A DNA stretch of 64,000 nucleotides, from assembly GCA_930367205.1 (NCBI GenBank), contig OV884013.1:92381333-92445332 (forward strand), given 5' to 3'. The stretch is from Acanthosoma haemorrhoidale. Lineage: Eukaryota > Arthropoda > Insecta > Hemiptera > Acanthosomatidae. This document shows positions 61,146 through 64,000 of this stretch, one piece after another; the stretch's first letter is position 1, and each line of letters begins with the position of its first letter. Under the pieces are notes generated by a model. It worked only from the letters and a program-made list of their open reading frames with translations, ran no database searches and was not told the DNA's origin. Both the position numbers and the translations under genes were made by a program.

Positions 61146-61440
61146 AACTTTATTTACAATTCAGTTACTATATTGTTATTGAATGTCCCGTTATCCTTTC
61201 CATGTTAAATTGTATTGGCTAAAACATAGTGATTGTATAATATATATATTTTTTTTAATGGTAGGAAAAATAAAATAAAAACCTACTCAATAAACAAAAA
61301 GTTATTTACAAATTAAGTTAAACAAATTTTACATACTTAAATTTACAAATTAAATAATAATGTTTGCAATATGTATAAGGCTATTGAAAATGTAATAGAA
61401 ATAATTACAGTTTAAATTAGTATGATACTTAGGTTATCCA
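61146..61440. other. AT-rich non-coding DNA
   Basis: Nothing recognised. Confidence 0.4.
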
Positions 61441-61489
61441 ACATTTTTTTTTTTAGTTTGGTGCTACACATAACACATTCTCTCTTACA

Positions 61490-62255
61490 TTGTGAATTAT
61501 TGTTTTCATTCTCCCGAATTAGTGGATTTTCAGAAGCTATTTATAGAGTTTTATTCTGTTTGTGAACGGAAATCTTTAGTAAAGGCGAAAAAAAAAAAAA
61601 AAAAAAAAAATGTGCCGTCGGTGGGTGAGTTCATCCGCCGGAGACACATTAAGTTTTTTGACTCGTTGCAGCACCTGAAAAATCCAGTGTTTAACACTAT
61701 GACCCCGCCACCCCTCCCGCATCGATGGCAACAGACTGTCGGGGAAAAATTAGGATAAGAATTAGTATGTAAGTTAGTTTTAAGGTTGATCAAAAAGGTG
61801 AGCCCCATCACCTTATTAGTCAGTTTAGTCAAGGCACGTAGAATTACAATAATTTGTAAATAGATTCGCCTGAGGATCTATAATTATATATAATTATCTG
61901 TAAATTTAAAGGGGCTATGAAGGCAAAAAAAAAAAAAAAAAAAAAAAAAAGTGAACGGAAAAAGTCTTGAATTGTGGGAAGTTGAGCAAAGTGGTAATGT
62001 TTGTGTTGTGTGGGTAATTGTTGAAACAAATTCCTAGGTTTTGTATTGTTTCTAGCTTACTGTAGTTAGTTTTGCAAGAGCTTCGTACTGCTGAAGCATA
62101 TGTTATTAGTGATGGAAAGACCAACAATAAGTTTGTTGAGTTAAATCGATTTTAAGTATGATTTTTTTTACTTTATCATTTTCCCTGTGATATATGCTGT
62201 GAAGGTAAGGTAAGGGATCTGTCTAGGGTCAAGCCGATATATTGAATTGTGTCTT
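61490..62255 (-). pseudogene. LINE RT relic interrupted by a retroposon
   Basis: The minus strand from about 62255 reads TIQYIGLTLDRSLT (the VKYLGv.LDrrLTW block of Jockey-like RTs). After frame breaks come PSLITYASAVRSSCKTN and SKLETIQNLG (the thumb block normally reading ..iltYa..vW...........lQn..LR). At 61951-61961 it is split by the retroposon at 61573-61950 and probably continues below 61562 (ASENPLIREN). It differs clearly from LINE copies A-E, so it is another Jockey-like family. Many stops; not functional. Confidence 0.6.
61573..61950 (+). mobile_element. poly(A)-tailed retroposon with 11-bp target duplication
   Basis: GTGAACGGAAA occurs immediately before (61562-61572) and after (61951-61961) the insert. 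The insert ends AAAGGGGCTATGAAGGC plus about 26 A residues. It contains an internal A-run at about 61590-61611, after which the frame reads VGEFIRRRHIKFFDSLQ and PPPLPHRWQQ up to a stop at 61758. This resembles the extreme C-terminus of a LINE ORF2, so the insert is probably a 5'-truncated LINE copy with about 165 bases of 3' UTR. Shorter copies lie at 18121-18220 and 39301-39360. Confidence 0.75.
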
Positions 62256-64000
62256 ATAATATATATATATTTATTGCGCAATTATCAACACAACTTATAA
62301 CTAAATTTAATATAATTTTGTCTATATGAAGCATAAGTTTTAGTTGCAAACTCAATCTACTTTCTTTAATTCAGTATTCATAAATGTACTAGTTGGTTCT
62401 AGTTTGTAAACGTATTAAACTTTTAGTTTTTGTTTATTAAATCTACTTAGTTAACATTAATTTAAAAATGAACAATAATTAAAGTATTCAATGCTTAGTG
62501 TTAATCAAAGAGTACGTGAACTCTTCTACTCTTTTTAATATTTTTCCAAAACTGCTCCATCGCCAAGGCTGTACATTCAAACAGATATAAGGTAATTATC
62601 GAGCCACCCGTCTGTATTCTGCGATAGCTAGATTAAAATTGTAAACGGACATTCAACAGATATTGATATTGACTATTTATCGGTTGAAAATCATCGCAAA
62701 AATTAAATATTGTTTCTTTTTATTGTTGCGAGATTGTTAATTGTATAGTAAACATACATGTAGGGATGAAAGACAGATACCTCGGTCCAAGTTTGAAAGT
62801 AAAACCTCTACTTTCGGGCTTGCCAATTAATTTAATTTTCAAAGAGAGTATAAATATGCCATCTAGCTTTTGGGCTATTCAAAGAATGATTTTTTTTAAT
62901 TGGGCACTCATTGATGGGTATATATCCTTTTAGGAGATACCTTGGGCTGCAATGGAATTTCATTAGTGGAACTTGATTTCATCACATGGAGGTCAATCCT
63001 CGACTCGGAGGTCGGGGAGATTCCACTAGGAACATGGAAATGGGTATAACATAGGATAATTAAAAACAATATGCAAAACAAATTCAGTCACCCGTCCAAG
63101 TGAAATATGTGGCGGGTGTCCTAATTAGCTATCCTATATCAGCGTTTGAATTGTAAATCATTCTCATCAAGATACTACGAAAGATCCAATATATTAAGAC
63201 GATTGCATCAGACGCGATGATAAGATTGTGCAGGCTGAAGTTAAGCGGTTCTCAGTATTGTGACGAGAACAATAAAACTGTTTCCACACCTTCGGAACTG
63301 CAGCGACAAAGAAAGGCGATAAGAGGAGGCGGCGCCAAGCGGTGAGAAGTATCCGCCAATTAGCTGACAATTACGAAGGACCCACTAATTGTGCTAACGT
63401 ATTGTGTGCTGCGTGGTCGAGGCGAGACCCGATATTGTCCCGTTGCCGTGGCGACAGGCGCCAATTGCGCAACCTCTTCGGAGCTATTTTAGACGGACAA
63501 CCGGTCCAGAACCGATTGATTTCCCTTTAGATAAGTTTTAATTTTAGAACGCAGTCGCGAGGAGGCGTTCCTCCTCAGGGTCTTCGTTGGTACCTGCAAC
63601 ACACAGCCGTTTTACCGAGTGGTATAAGATGGACCGTAGAACCTACTGCCACAGCTCCGATGAAATGGCCAAGGTCGTTAATATCTCATCGTTAGAGCCT
63701 TTTCTGTTTTTCTTCTTTTATTTTAAAGGGTTTCTTAATTTTTTGTTGTAAACACAACAAATACGTAAAGACAGGCAGGATCATTTTCAACTACATCTCC
63801 CGATCAGACCTAGTGTCCTGCCTACCAAACTTTGGCACCCCTTACGCCCAGGACGTAGTTCTCGCTATTGTGCTCAGATCCATGCTATGTTTAAACCTCG
63901 AAACACGTTAACAAATATCTTCTTAAGTGATATAAATAAAATATATGAATTAATTAAAAACATTGCTATAGTAAAATCAAAAATAGTATATGCTGCATCA
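62256..64000. other. AT-rich non-coding DNA, no gene seen
   Basis: A GC-richer patch at about 63290-63600 has a 62-codon frame (63342-63530) without a recognisable domain; it could be an exon of an unseen host gene but nothing supports that directly. No RNA gene recognised. Confidence 0.35.

Overview
This is a stretch of animal nuclear DNA, almost certainly from an arthropod and probably an insect. It is AT-rich with long homopolymers and (TA)n, (GA)n and (CT)n arrays, and it carries Jockey-like non-LTR retrotransposons, compact Ty3/Gypsy elements with TA-targeted insertion and tRNA-derived SINE-like repeats. I find no convincing intact host gene. Nearly all recognisable coding sequence belongs to mobile elements or their relics. 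No bacterial features (operons, Shine-Dalgarno sites, CRISPR) are present.

Layout. From 1 to about 7 kb the DNA is non-coding, with one LINE 3' end (3160-3316) and one old dispersed repeat. From 7.0 to 13.9 kb lies a Jockey-clade LINE: copy A (7043-10686, ORF1 plus most of ORF2), a Ty3/Gypsy-type integrase relic (10687-11251, minus strand) and a damaged copy B (11495-13868). From 14 to 44 kb is an AT-rich graveyard. It holds two more 5'-truncated LINE copies on the minus strand (16145-16937 and 23405-24448, the latter with an 11-bp target-site duplication), a degraded protein-coding relic of a multicopy arthropod family (19690-20600, minus strand), several small retroposons with perfect or near-perfect target-site duplications, a head-to-head SINE pair, a four-copy dispersed repeat (R) and long simple-sequence arrays.

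The most interesting part is 44.2-60.25 kb. Four copies of a 228-bp unit separated by (TA)n form what looks like a former tandem array. Three different Ty3/Gypsy families (E1 44494-49810 plus strand, E2 49841-55019 plus strand, E3 55540-59996 minus strand) sit in the (TA)n spacers. They share LTR ends AGTT...AACT, an LTR core AATAAAG(C/T)AGTCTT, a primer site that fits tRNA-Phe, and gag-protease-RT-RNaseH-integrase order without env. In all three, gag and pol lie in one reading frame separated by a single UGA. Each has an 18-nt spacer after the UGA and then a potential RNA stem-loop, which points to stop-codon readthrough as the gag-pol expression strategy. E3 has identical LTRs but has lost its reverse transcriptase domain, so it is a young copy that could not move by itself.

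From 60.2 to 64 kb there is another SINE, another R repeat, a LINE relic interrupted by a poly(A)-tailed retroposon with an 11-bp target duplication, and unassigned AT-rich DNA.
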